From contig SKYC01000269.1 in assembly GCA_007128085.1 (NCBI GenBank), forward strand, positions 1-17,004: a stretch of DNA of 17,004 nucleotides, in the 5' to 3' direction. Shown piece by piece: positions 8,501 to 14,937 of this stretch (within the stretch, counting starts at the first letter, position 1; every line of letters starts with the position of its first letter). Source of the stretch: Saprospiraceae bacterium. GTDB lineage: Bacteria; Bacteroidota; Bacteroidia; Chitinophagales; Saprospiraceae. A program made the translations under genes and the position numbers. The notes under the pieces are model-generated. The model saw only the letters and a program-made list of their open reading frames with translations. It ran no database searches and was not told the DNA's origin.

Positions 8501-9267
8501 GGGCCAATACCGGACCACATATTGGCTTCCAGGTCGGGGTGGTCGTACTGGGCTCCACCATCAATTACCGCTACGATGATGTCCGGATTTCCGGTTACAA
8601 TATCCCAGGCTTCCTCTGCCTTTATATCCGCGCCCGGGGTACCGTTGACCCCTTGAATGCTTTGGCCGGTATTTTTAAAACCCCATTGAAGGTGATAAAA
8701 CTGATCGTCCGGGCTCCACCTCGAATGAGAGGGGGAGTCTTGAGCTCCAATGGGCTCTGCGCTTGTGGGCTCTATGGGCCTCTTAATAAATACGGGTTCC
8801 GCAATTTCCACCACGTCCAGATTATTAAAGGCCTGCAAAGCTTCTATTATGTCTGCCTGGCCGTCCATTTCTAATTCGTACCATAGGTGCAACCCGTGAT
8901 CTTTGTGTTTTTCCAGCTGAGCGGCATTGAAGCTTCTGGAAGTATAAAGTTGATGCAACAGGGACCGATATTGAGTAATGCCGAATTGACTGTTTAATTC
9001 ATCAACTTCCATGTGGCTGAGCTCGACCAGCCCTGACCTGGAAGCGGAAATTAATGTGCTCTCCAAATTCGCCTCCATTTCGGGTTTGAACTTTACCTGA
9101 ATGACTCCGGGATAATAAGCATCTGCAGGAACGGAACTAAAATCAATAGCCGGCCTGTCTCCGGTAGGTATTTTCTGATGTTGCGCCTGGCCTTGTACGT
9201 TCAAAAACAAGTGAAAAACAAAGACAAGCAATAGAAACTGACTGAGTTTGTAAAAGGAACCCTTCAT
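5539..9267 (-). CDS. Secreted subtilase (S8) with duplicated repeat/choice-of-anchor-J modules and T9SS sorting domain
   Basis: 1242 residues from the ATG at 9267; an upstream GTG at 9309 would put 14 residues before the signal peptide (KLSQFLLLVFVFHLFLNVQG) and is rejected. A fervidolysin-like prodomain covers about residues 40-165. The catalytic S8 domain has Asp236 (VAVIDGG), His266 (NHGTHVSGT), oxyanion Asn372 (AAGNSD) and Ser434 (SGTSMACPHVSG), so it should be active. Two bacterial repeat domains follow (about 502-574 and 577-647), then a choice-of-anchor-J-like jelly roll (652-820), then the same three again (821-894, 896-968, 972-1143). The end, from VYPNPTKG near 1160, is a T9SS type A sorting domain. 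It is expected to be exported by Sec, then T9SS, and act extracellularly on proteins. An 8-bp-stem terminator follows the stop. Confidence 0.95.
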   Translation of the reverse strand: MKGSFYKLSQFLLLVFVFHLFLNVQGQAQHQKIPTGDRPAIDFSSVPADAYYPGVIQVKFKPEMEANLESTLISASRSGLVELSHMEVDELNSQFGITQYRSLLHQLYTSRSFNAAQLEKHKDHGLHLWYELEMDGQADIIEALQAFNNLDVVEIAEPVFIKRPIEPTSAEPIGAQDSPSHSRWSPDDQFYHLQWGFKNTGQSIQGVNGTPGADIKAEEAWDIVTGNPDIIVAVIDGGAQYDHPDLEANMWSGIGPDGNNTTADNHGTHVSGTVAAVSNNEIGVAGTAGGDGSPETGVKIMTIDIFNGSHGMNNLELNVYAVDNGAVISQNSWGYTVSGVYNQSDLDGIDYFNDNAGGDILDGGITIFAAGNSDDDADWYPAYYSGTLAVASTDNKDKKSGFSNYGNWIDISAPGTDIASLGAGGNYYWMSGTSMACPHVSGVAALLLSHSPGTLTNQQLWDFLVDHADNIDTENPSYVGLLGTGRLNAIASLNAMINSQGPTHTITATAGTNGTVTPSGDVSVVDGNDQTFTIEADWGYAIEDVLVDGSSVGAVSTYTFTNVTQNHTLSASFSPAPTYIISATSGANGNISPSGDVEVYEGTDQTFSIEANPGYVIDDVEVDGISIGAVSTYTFTNVTQNHTIFAGFAEEPPDPCLETSLPYSEDFNVANLPDCWESNSLQGNLNWQSGTFSGGLSNDGSNYAYARATGNSTQIAELISPPFDFSSYSGINLEFIHYYNHFRSSASLAYSIDGGNQWETIQSWNSSTSNPAAFSQAINSVAGQANVKFKWTFEFDGGGNPNSSKSWSIDDIAITSSDPLAEYTITATSGSGGSITPSGSITVFEGDDQTFNITAETGYAIDDVLVDGSSVGAVNSYTFNDVNDDHTISASFVSIPTYTITATAGSGGSISPAGSVSVSEGDDQTFTISPDSGYDIDDVLVDNISVGAVNSYTFSNVAENHSIEAFFISAPVDPCVISDLPHAEDFDASSDLPDCWDTELISGSGAAWQVGTFSGGLSGTTGNYAYVSVSGNSARNTDLYSPEFDLSNRENIAVDFTYYYDHFRSSAGFYYSTDGGANWTQLENWNSSTGNPTYYSNGLPELDGQSSVIFRWNFDFTGGGNPNISKSFSIDDFEITGMAINQTNSPGSVELLHGKDEINDLSVAVYPNPTKGVSYFTINESLREVHFDVFNSTGQLIESFKFNDIYADAVNKLDLTQLPEGLLILRIKTDKKVLTENILKIN
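6363..7762 (-). repeat. Four tandem-type bacterial repeat domains inside the subtilase gene
   Basis: Copies at about 7547-7762, 7325-7537, 6588-6806 and 6363-6580 share the pattern YTITAT-x-G-x-G-x-I-x-P-x-G, then DQTF-x-I, GY-x-I-x-DV-x-V-D, SVGAV and YTF-x-NV-x-x-xH. The first two also share a perfect 42-bp DNA repeat (7339-7380 and 7564-7605), showing recent duplication or gene conversion. They act as stalk or adhesive modules between the protease and the cell surface. Confidence 0.85.
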
Positions 9268-9434
9268 AGTAAAAAGTTTAAATGAGTTTATAAAATAGTA
9301 TCGCGACACAGAATCTCTGTCGTAAAGTTAAGAAAATATTTATAAAATCTTAAAAGAAAAGATGTTTAAATGCAACTCGAACTCATCCACAGGTCGAAGA
9401 CTTTTCCGTGTCTCAGCGGAGGTGAATTCAGATA

Positions 9435-9457
9435 GGAAATGGGATTTCCATTTTTTT
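9435..9457 (+). terminator. Orphan terminator-like hairpin
   Basis: GGAAAT-GGG-ATTTCC (9435-9449) followed by A and seven Ts (9451-9457). On plus it looks like an intrinsic terminator, yet no plus-strand gene precedes it; the subtilase upstream is on minus. It could end a short leader or antisense RNA, or limit read-through toward the nuclease gene. Confidence 0.35.
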
Positions 9458-9668
9458 GGCAATCAAACCTTTTAACTACTGGTGTTTTTTTAAAGTTCCC
9501 TTCCGGTTGAATAGGTTTTTATTTATTGGGTACCCGATCCCTGAATATTGGTAAAATACCCGTTGAGTAGCCCATCTGTTAAGGACAAATTTTTCCTTAC
9601 AGGGTCGCTTTTTCATTTTAATTTTCAAATAAAGTGCTTTGTTTTACTACACTTGCCACAGAAGCCAC

Positions 9669-9676
9669 TATTTTTG
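9669..9676 (+). promoter_or_regulatory. TAnnTTTG-type -7 box just before the endonuclease start
   Basis: TATTTTTG matches the consensus exactly and ends 5 bp before the ATG at 9682. If used, the mRNA would have almost no leader. No -33 TTTG at the standard distance; a TTTG lies at 9638-9641. Confidence 0.2.
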
Positions 9677-9681
9677 TCCAC

Positions 9682-10743
9682 ATGATAAAACTTATTCACC
9701 CGTTCATTTTGTGCTTTTCCCTGGTATTCTGGAGTATCTCCGTGTTTACGCAGGTACCCGAGTACTATCAGACCATCGATTTTTCTGTCGACGGCCACGA
9801 ATTGATGGAACAGTTATCTGAGCTTGTGACGCATACCCATGAAACAGAACTCAGCTACAATCCAGGTGTTTGGGATGCCATTAAATTAACCGATTTGGAT
9901 CCGGAAAATTCGGAGCGTGTTTTGTTGGTATACGGTTACGATGACGGAGATGGTGATCACATTACAGATCGGAGCAGAGGGGTAGATGAAAATTGTTCTA
10001 CCAGTGACTGCACGGGATATTGGAACAGAGAGCATGTGGTCGCCCGATCGCAGGCCGTTCCGTCCCTCCCTTTGTCCGGAGCCGGCACAGATGTCCACAA
10101 CTTGAGAGCTTGCGATGCGGTGATGAACGAAATACGGGGCAACAGAAGGTTTGCTGAGGGAGAGGGGCATGCCCGGGTGACCACAGAGGGTGACTTCTAT
10201 CCCGGTGATGAATGGGCGGGAGATGTAGCGCGCATGCTCATGTACATGTACATACGATACGAGGATCGCTGTCTACCTGAGTACGTTGCTGTAGGAACTT
10301 CCTTTTACGATGATGAAGAAAAAATGATCGACCTGCTCCTGGAGTGGAATGCCCTGGATCCGGTATCTGAAATAGAGTTGCAGCGCAACGATATACTGGA
10401 GGATTTGCAAGGCAATCGCAATCCCTTCATAGACAATCCCTACTTGGCCACAATGATATGGAACGGGCCGGAGGCGGAAGATCGGTGGATGATTTCATCT
10501 GTTGATGATACTGAGTCACTTCCATTGCAAATTTTCCCAACCCTTACCCGCGACCGGGTCTATTTTTACAACGCTGAAAATACCCGTTGGAACTACTCCA
10601 TATATACGCCTTTGGGACAAATGATAAAAAGTGGCTCTACCGATGGATCCATCGACCTAAGCAATAAGAGCAATTCCTGGTACCTGATCAGATTGTTTAC
10701 GAATGAAGGGAAAAGCAGTGTTCACCGCGTTCTGAAACAATAA
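9682..10743 (+). CDS. Secreted endonuclease I family nuclease with T9SS sorting domain
   Basis: 353 residues from the ATG at 9682, chosen because it begins a signal peptide (MIKLIHPFILCFSLVFWSIS); an in-frame GTG at 9634 would place 16 residues before it. The Endonuclease_1 domain shows CSTSDCTGYWNREHVVARSQ, with Glu117-His118 of the metal-binding active site, DVHNLRACDAVMNEIRGNR (Asp137, His139, Asn140, Asn149, Glu150) and GDVARMLMYMYIRY, the EndA/Vvn-type beta-beta-alpha-metal core. The C-terminal 75 or so residues (IFPTLTRDRVYFYN to the end) form a T9SS type A sorting domain. It likely degrades extracellular DNA or RNA for nutrition or biofilm turnover. It converges on the PIG-L gene. Confidence 0.93.
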   Translation: MIKLIHPFILCFSLVFWSISVFTQVPEYYQTIDFSVDGHELMEQLSELVTHTHETELSYNPGVWDAIKLTDLDPENSERVLLVYGYDDGDGDHITDRSRGVDENCSTSDCTGYWNREHVVARSQAVPSLPLSGAGTDVHNLRACDAVMNEIRGNRRFAEGEGHARVTTEGDFYPGDEWAGDVARMLMYMYIRYEDRCLPEYVAVGTSFYDDEEKMIDLLLEWNALDPVSEIELQRNDILEDLQGNRNPFIDNPYLATMIWNGPEAEDRWMISSVDDTESLPLQIFPTLTRDRVYFYNAENTRWNYSIYTPLGQMIKSGSTDGSIDLSNKSNSWYLIRLFTNEGKSSVHRVLKQ

Positions 10744-10780
10744 AAGTTGCTCTGATGTCGGTTCAAGAGACTATTCTTTG

Positions 10781-10795
10781 ATTTGACCGTCAAAT
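10781..10795. terminator. Short palindrome between convergent endonuclease and PIG-L genes
   Basis: ATTTGAC-c-GTCAAAT is a perfect 7-bp inverted repeat overlapping the PIG-L stop codon (10790-10792). Location suits a shared terminator, but there is no T tract. Confidence 0.25.
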
Positions 10796-11512
10796 GCCGG
10801 CGGTGAGATCCCGAATGGGTGGTTTACAATCTTCCATGAACAATTCAAAGTGGACTTTCCCACCAATTTTTTCAAAGACGTTGGTTTTCTCAATGACTTC
10901 CCGATAGGTTTTGTAGCAGTCCAGACAATCCGAGAGTGCAGCGCGATCGTCATCGGACAATTCAAACACACAGTCTATGTAGGGTTTTTTCGATTGTATC
11001 ATCCTAAAAACTCCGTCTTGAAAGCTGTCTGATTCATCGTCGGGGACGGTAAAAAAAGCCAGTCTCTTCAGGTAATTTGCTCCGCGGTCTTTCATTTCCA
11101 GATACACTCTTTTGACCACCGCATGGGTGACCAAATGATCGTGAAATCCACTGATTCCATGGACGGGATAGGAAACGACAATATCGGGTTGGATTTTAAC
11201 GATTCGCTCTTTAATGGCACTTTCCAGTTTTCTGGGATCCAGTTCTTTGAGTTGGTTGTCAGGAAAGTCAAGAACTTCCATACTGTCGAGTTGCAATCGC
11301 TTTTTGACGCATTCCATTTCGCGAAACCGGATATCGGCCATTTCGGCTTTACTGACGCCTAGCTTGATTCGTTGGGAAGTTGCCTCTCCGTGAGTGAGGG
11401 TGAGCAGATGAACCTCATGACCCTCTCTTTTTTGCCTGTTCATCGCCGCCGCCGGTCCAAAAGACTCGTCATCGGGATGGGGGAATATGTATAGAAATTT
11501 CATTGACTCCAT
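10790..11512 (-). CDS. PIG-L/LmbE-family zinc deacetylase
   Basis: 240 residues, normal for the family. The N-terminus carries the signature FPHPDDES (His12, Asp14, Asp15, Glu16) after a first beta strand (KFLYIF); a second motif, GFHDHLVTH (His124, His126, His130), supplies the remaining zinc ligand. THGEATSQR is the usual substrate-loop region. Members remove acetyl groups from N-acetylglucosamine-type sugars or thiol conjugates, including N-acetylglucosaminyl-malate in bacillithiol synthesis; the substrate here is not determinable. The start is the ATG at 11512; ATG 11503 (Met4) is equally possible. No signal peptide, so cytoplasmic. Confidence 0.92.
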   Translation of the reverse strand: MESMKFLYIFPHPDDESFGPAAAMNRQKREGHEVHLLTLTHGEATSQRIKLGVSKAEMADIRFREMECVKKRLQLDSMEVLDFPDNQLKELDPRKLESAIKERIVKIQPDIVVSYPVHGISGFHDHLVTHAVVKRVYLEMKDRGANYLKRLAFFTVPDDESDSFQDGVFRMIQSKKPYIDCVFELSDDDRAALSDCLDCYKTYREVIEKTNVFEKIGGKVHFELFMEDCKPPIRDLTAGI

Positions 11513-11618
11513 ATTTTTTCTGCCCTATGGCTGCGGACGTAAACGCACGCCCATCCGATGCACGGTTCCATTTGGGCCGTTTTAAAAACAAGGTATGATT
11601 CATCCCTCTGTATCCATA

Positions 11619-13358
11619 TCATTCTCTCATGCATGCATCGTACAATTTTGCCAGCTGAATCAGGTCTTCCGTATTTCTGGAAAATTCCCCGTTTCCGGCC
11701 CGATTGCTCAAGTCGTCACAATCTTCCACATACCTTGAAAGGCCGCGATTCCAGTTGAGAAATCTTCTTCCATGCAATGAGAGTAAATCATCGTCTGCAC
11801 CTTTTCTCATCACAAACTCCCTTTCTGTATTGCCAACAGAGGCCTCTGAAGTGGGATAATATCTAAGTACCTGTATGTTTTCAGAATCGTACAAAACTTC
11901 CATAAATTCAGGACTGGATCTCAAAGATACCGACATTCCCGGCGAATAATCCTCCAGTATAAACTTCCGGTCATCGAAGGTGAATCCCGAAACCACTGTT
12001 TTACCCAGGGGGGTTCTGATGAAATAAGGGCCCTCATCGACCATAACGATCAAATTACTCTCACCGTGCAGTAAGCTCAACTCTCCGTCTCTACTCGGAT
12101 TTAAATAAAACTTGCATCTTAAAGGATCTCTCCCATCGCTGTAATACACGAATCCAGAAAATTCTTCTGCTCCCTCCCGGACGCCCTCTGCTGCCAGTCT
12201 GTCTTCTCTGGCCCTTAGATGCATGAGATCTTGTTCTGTGGAATAAGTGACTTCCGGCAATGTACTTTCGTCAAACACGATCAATTCTTCGATTGACAGG
12301 TGCTTGGTAGTAAAGCCCGTACTCTCAAACAAACTCCTCGTACTGTGTATTCTATTGCTCAAATAACCCACCGTACCCGATCTCATATCCAATTCCTCCA
12401 GTTTTTCGAGGTATTTAACTGCGTTGTCCAAATCTTCGATCCAATAATAGGTGGTGGCTAAATTAAATAGGCAGGAATACATTAACCGTCTCTCCTGCCT
12501 TTCTTCCGGGTCTAGGCCTTTCATTTCATCTTTCCAGAATTCAATTACCGGATGGACTTCATCAAAAATTTCTTCGGGTATCGGTTGATTGTACTTTAAT
12601 TGAGAAAGTGCCTCCTTTACAATTTGAAAATTGGCCTGATGTGCATCATAAGAGGGATGCCTTCGATTCCCCAGCACTTCAAATACCGCAGAAATATTGG
12701 TTTGTTCCCTGTATCCGTATCTTTCAACCAACACCTTGGATATTTCCTCAAAAAATTCGGATAAGTATCTGTTCCTAAAGGATCTCATATCATTGCTTCC
12801 ATTGCGATTCCAGTGGGTTCTCGCTCCCGCTGAATTACTAAATTCTCTCGATCGGTAAGTTCTTGTATCTGTTCCATCATTGATAAGAGATTCAAATAAA
12901 ACGTCTCCATTATAATCGGTAATTTTTAAAGCGACAGGCATACCAATGGTGACCTCCACAAAATGAACCGGTTTTTGATCCCGCGAAGGGGCAGGACCTC
13001 TTCTCGACGGGGTAGGAGCTCCGGACTTAACCTCCGCGTCTGATTCATTAAAGTTATCCAGAATTATTTCAATGTGAAAAAAGCCATTGCTGTTCACTTT
13101 GGTTAAGCCGGGAATATCGACATATTCCCCCAGTAGATTCATTTCATTGGTACCCATTACTCTCAACTGATCAGGTCTCACAGAAATAGATGCACTATAC
13201 GCAGTATATTCAAAATCCACAGGATGGGTGGGAAGTTCTAAATAGCTGATCGGAAAAGTCTCAGTGTCAAAACCAACCCTCTGTCCTTCAAGGGGATTGA
13301 TTACAAAAAACGCAAAGAGGATCAACAAAACGGTCAATTGATTACAAAACAATTTCAT
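11619..13358 (-). CDS. Secreted or periplasmic protein of unknown function with a TPR-like segment
   Basis: 579 residues starting with a clear signal peptide (MKLFCNQLTVLLILFAFFV, cleavage near LEGQ). The N-terminal half is beta-rich with a disordered insert (GAPTPSRRGPAPSRDQ). Around residues 280-320 a helix pair (YSCLFNLATTYYWIEDLDN and AVKYLEKLEELD) looks like a TPR unit. The rest contains strand-turn motifs (EEFSGFVYYSDGR, FEDRKF-like) and ends without a T9SS sorting domain or transmembrane anchor. I do not recognise a family. It stands alone: 106 bp separate it from the PIG-L gene and 666 bp lie upstream. Confidence 0.85.
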   Translation of the reverse strand: MKLFCNQLTVLLILFAFFVINPLEGQRVGFDTETFPISYLELPTHPVDFEYTAYSASISVRPDQLRVMGTNEMNLLGEYVDIPGLTKVNSNGFFHIEIILDNFNESDAEVKSGAPTPSRRGPAPSRDQKPVHFVEVTIGMPVALKITDYNGDVLFESLINDGTDTRTYRSREFSNSAGARTHWNRNGSNDMRSFRNRYLSEFFEEISKVLVERYGYREQTNISAVFEVLGNRRHPSYDAHQANFQIVKEALSQLKYNQPIPEEIFDEVHPVIEFWKDEMKGLDPEERQERRLMYSCLFNLATTYYWIEDLDNAVKYLEKLEELDMRSGTVGYLSNRIHSTRSLFESTGFTTKHLSIEELIVFDESTLPEVTYSTEQDLMHLRAREDRLAAEGVREGAEEFSGFVYYSDGRDPLRCKFYLNPSRDGELSLLHGESNLIVMVDEGPYFIRTPLGKTVVSGFTFDDRKFILEDYSPGMSVSLRSSPEFMEVLYDSENIQVLRYYPTSEASVGNTEREFVMRKGADDDLLSLHGRRFLNWNRGLSRYVEDCDDLSNRAGNGEFSRNTEDLIQLAKLYDACMRE

Positions 13359-13597
13359 CGGTTACGGAATTTAATTACTTAAAAAAGAAAAAACACTTTT
13401 AATCCATCAGTCTAAGGGTATTAAACTTATAGAAGTATTGAATAAATTGATCCCGGACATATGAGGAAAATCCTATCCCTATCACCCTGATGATCAAAAG
13501 GTATTGAATCAGTACCATGCAATTTTCAGCTTATTTCGATCTCAATAAATCGGACATATACTCATTCAATATTTAAAGATATAACTTTTTTGATAAT

Positions 13598-13727
13598 TCC
13601 GGGCGGGAAGGAACAAACCGTCGGCGATAATTCTATAGCCCGTGAGGACGGCTAATGAGATGCGGGAAACTGCCACCATTCGCAATGGAACTTCCCTTTG
13701 GTTCATGGATACATCCATGCTTTTTTT
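13598..13727 (+). ncRNA. Candidate structured non-coding RNA ending in a terminator
   Basis: Seen: a nested hairpin 13618-13651 (CCGTC/GACGG outside, GGC/GCC and ATA/TAT inside); a second stem GCTAATG (13651-13657) with CATTCGC (13677-13683, one mismatch) enclosing GCGG-GAAA-CTGC, a GNRA-capped stem (13662-13673); GAAC/GTTC (13688-13704); and a terminator-like CATGGAT/ATCCATG hairpin with T7. CGGGC (13600-13604) could also pair with GCCCG (13638-13642) as a pseudoknot. TAACTTTT (13582-13589) is a near match to the -7 box about 10 bp upstream. I do not recognise the RNA. The competing reading is a 50-codon minus-strand ORF (13566-13718). Confidence 0.35.
13704..13727 (+). terminator. Terminator-like hairpin of the candidate RNA
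   Basis: CATGGAT-AC-ATCCATG (13704-13719), then C and seven Ts (13721-13727). There is no protein gene on plus before it, so it would end a non-coding transcript. Confidence 0.4.
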
Positions 13728-13758
13728 GGAAATATGAAACTAAGTGACTGTTCATTCG

Positions 13759-13799
13759 GATGTTTTTTAAGAGCGCTATCGTCTCTTAAAAAAGGTGTA
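13759..13799 (+). repeat. Hairpin repeat left of the rpn gene
   Basis: Contains a perfect 11-bp inverted repeat, TTTTTTAAGAG (13763-13773) and CTCTTAAAAAA (13783-13793), around a 9-nt loop. The 41-bp block matches 14938-14978 in the same orientation at 33 of 41 positions, sharing AGCGCTAT and CTTAAAAAAGGT. The two copies bracket the rpn gene. Confidence 0.6.
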
Positions 13800-13836
13800 G
13801 TTTATTTATTCATTTATTCATGTGGGTTGGGTGAAA

Positions 13837-13959
13837 TTATTCATGAAAGCCGTCTTTGTGATTGTACTGCAGTTCGATTGCGCAGCCATTGGGATCAGGG
13901 AGTTCTAAGGAAGAGTCACGGTCGTCAATTTCTCCAGACTCTGTGAACTGCAGTGAAAA
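13837..13959 (-). pseudogene. C-terminal remnant of a VOC/glyoxalase-superfamily gene
   Basis: Between stops at 13960-13962 and 13837-13839 the minus strand reads 40 codons ending SSLELPDPNGCAIELQYNH. The phrase DPNG-x-x-IEL is the hallmark last strand of VOC-fold proteins (DPDGNxIEL), where the Glu is a metal ligand in many members. Full-length relatives have about 110-140 residues, so this is only the tail. No start codon or earlier strands are seen upstream, where the rpn promoter begins. Most likely a gene truncated by rearrangement or insertion. Confidence 0.45.
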
Positions 13960-13991
13960 TTATGGGGATGCTACTTGAATGAATTTTTTAT

Positions 13992-13999
13992 TAACTTTG
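13992..13999 (+). promoter_or_regulatory. Bacteroidota -7 box of the rpn gene
   Basis: TAACTTTG matches TAnnTTTG exactly and lies 25 bp before the ATG at 14025. The nearest TTG (13975-13977) is too close for a standard -33 element, so the match is partial. Confidence 0.4.
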
Positions 14000-14024
14000 T
14001 TAGAATCATTAACCGTTTAGTGCC

Positions 14025-14933
14025 ATGGAGCGAACCTTGATAAGTTTTGACTGGGCAGTAAAGAGAATTCTGAGACAGAAAGCCAACTTTGGAATTCTGG
14101 AAGGATTTTTGTCGGAGTTAATCAAGAGAGATATACGTATAAAAAGTATCCTCGAATCCGAAAGCAACAAAGAGCATGAGGATGATAAATACAATCAGGT
14201 CGATTTGTTGTGCGAGGATGTCAACGGTGATTTGATCATTATAGAAGTCCAGTTTTACGAAGAGGTGGATTATTTTCAAAGGGTGTTGTTCGGTACGTCA
14301 AAAGTGATTACCGAACACATGTCAGAAGGAAGTCCATATGAAAAAGTCAAAAAGGTATATTCGGTAAATATTCTGTATTTTGACCTTGGCAGTGGATCAG
14401 ATTACGTATACAGGGGAAGGATGAATTTCACGGGTTTGCATTGCGAAGACCAGCTTGAACTGAATAAGGTACAACAGAAGAAATTCTCCAGTCAATACCC
14501 CTCCGACATATTCCCGGAGATCTTCCTGATCAAAGTCAATAACTTTGACGATATCGCAAAAACACCTTTAGACGAGTGGATTTACTTTCTGAAGAATACA
14601 GCATTGCCAAAAAAATACAGCGCGAAAGGTCTTAATCAATTAGAACAAAAACTAAATTACGATAAAATGGATACCGCAACTAAACAAAAGTATGAGGACT
14701 ATCTCACCAGTGTACGAGTTACAAAGAGTATGATAGAAACTGCAAAGTTGAGAGGGCGCATAGAGGGACGTGAAGAGGGACGTGAAGAGGGACGTGAAGA
14801 GAGACTTTATGAAAAAAACAAGATACTCTTAAAGTTGTATGACCTCGGACAAGAAGTCTCTTTTATTGCTGAGGTGATGGAAATGAAAGAAGATGAGGTG
14901 ATTCAAATACTCAAAGAGTCCGGGCGGCTTTAA
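14025..14933 (+). CDS. Rpn-family PD-(D/E)XK nuclease (recombination-promoting nuclease/putative transposase)
   Basis: 302 residues, typical of the family. The N-terminus (FDWAVKRILRQKANFGILEG) is the usual opening. The PD-(D/E)XK core is VDLLCED (Asp60) followed by LIIIEVQFYEE (Glu74, Gln76, the E-x-Q variant of E-x-K), then YFQRVLFGTSK. The middle (PLDEWIYFLKN) is also characteristic. The charged tail has an EGRE tetrapeptide repeat encoded by a 12-bp tandem repeat and ends in a helix (VSFIAEVMEMKEDEVIQIL). Relatives are RecA-independent recombination nucleases; E. coli members have been described as antiphage toxins restrained by a small protein made from an internal start. An in-frame ATG at 14730 (Met236) could give such a product. 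A repeat flanks the gene on each side. Confidence 0.93.
   Translation: MERTLISFDWAVKRILRQKANFGILEGFLSELIKRDIRIKSILESESNKEHEDDKYNQVDLLCEDVNGDLIIIEVQFYEEVDYFQRVLFGTSKVITEHMSEGSPYEKVKKVYSVNILYFDLGSGSDYVYRGRMNFTGLHCEDQLELNKVQQKKFSSQYPSDIFPEIFLIKVNNFDDIAKTPLDEWIYFLKNTALPKKYSAKGLNQLEQKLNYDKMDTATKQKYEDYLTSVRVTKSMIETAKLRGRIEGREEGREEGREERLYEKNKILLKLYDLGQEVSFIAEVMEMKEDEVIQILKESGRL
14730..14933 (+). CDS. Possible internal in-frame small product of the rpn gene
   Basis: ATG at 14730 (Met236 of the nuclease) would yield 67 residues: the EGRE repeat segment and the C-terminal helices, without the nuclease core. Upstream sequence ACAAAGAGT is purine-rich. A second candidate is the ATG at 14667 (Met215, 88 residues). 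The proposal rests on analogy with intragenic antitoxins of E. coli Rpn proteins; the sequence alone does not prove internal translation, and I see no internal TAnnTTTG promoter. Confidence 0.25.
   Translation: MIETAKLRGRIEGREEGREEGREERLYEKNKILLKLYDLGQEVSFIAEVMEMKEDEVIQILKESGRL
14763..14798 (+). repeat. 12-bp tandem repeat, three perfect copies
   Basis: GAGGGACGTGAA repeated three times in frame, encoding EGRE; a degenerate copy (GAGGGCGCATA) precedes and GAGAGAC follows. Copy-number slippage would add or remove four residues without a frameshift, changing the length of the charged linker in the nuclease tail. Confidence 0.9.
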
Positions 14934-14937
14934 CACC

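Larger units (their letters stand above)
9268..9681. other. Divergent intergenic region between subtilase and endonuclease I
   Basis: About 410 bp containing the promoters of both divergent genes. Seen: a small bulged hairpin (9304-9322) in the subtilase leader, a terminator-like hairpin (9435-9457), the palindrome GGGTACCC (9529-9536), and a TAAGGA/TCCTTA stem (9580-9599). No ORF I would support. Confidence 0.5.
13359..14024. other. Large intergenic region with candidate RNA, hairpin repeat and gene scrap
   Basis: 13359-13590 is AT-rich; I see only short repeated words (CGGACATAT and GTATTGAAT twice each). 13598-13727 is GC-rich and hairpin-dense. 13759-13799 is a hairpin repeat shared with 14938-14978. 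13837-13959 is a coding scrap. 13992-13999 is a promoter box for the rpn gene. Confidence 0.6.

Noticed and set aside
9634..9681. Upstream GTG start for the endonuclease
   Set aside because: It would add 16 residues before a clean signal peptide and span the candidate promoter box.
13598..13690. Resemblance to group II intron domain V, FMN riboswitch or hammerhead ribozyme
   Set aside because: The GGGAAAC stem, AGCCCGTGAG and CTAATGAG recall these, but the AGC catalytic triad and reverse transcriptase, the FMN core and riboflavin genes, and the invariant CTGANGA core are all absent.
13698..13946. 82-codon plus-strand ORF before the rpn gene
   Set aside because: It starts with TTG at a terminator hairpin, crosses the hairpin repeat, and is antisense to the VOC-like remnant.
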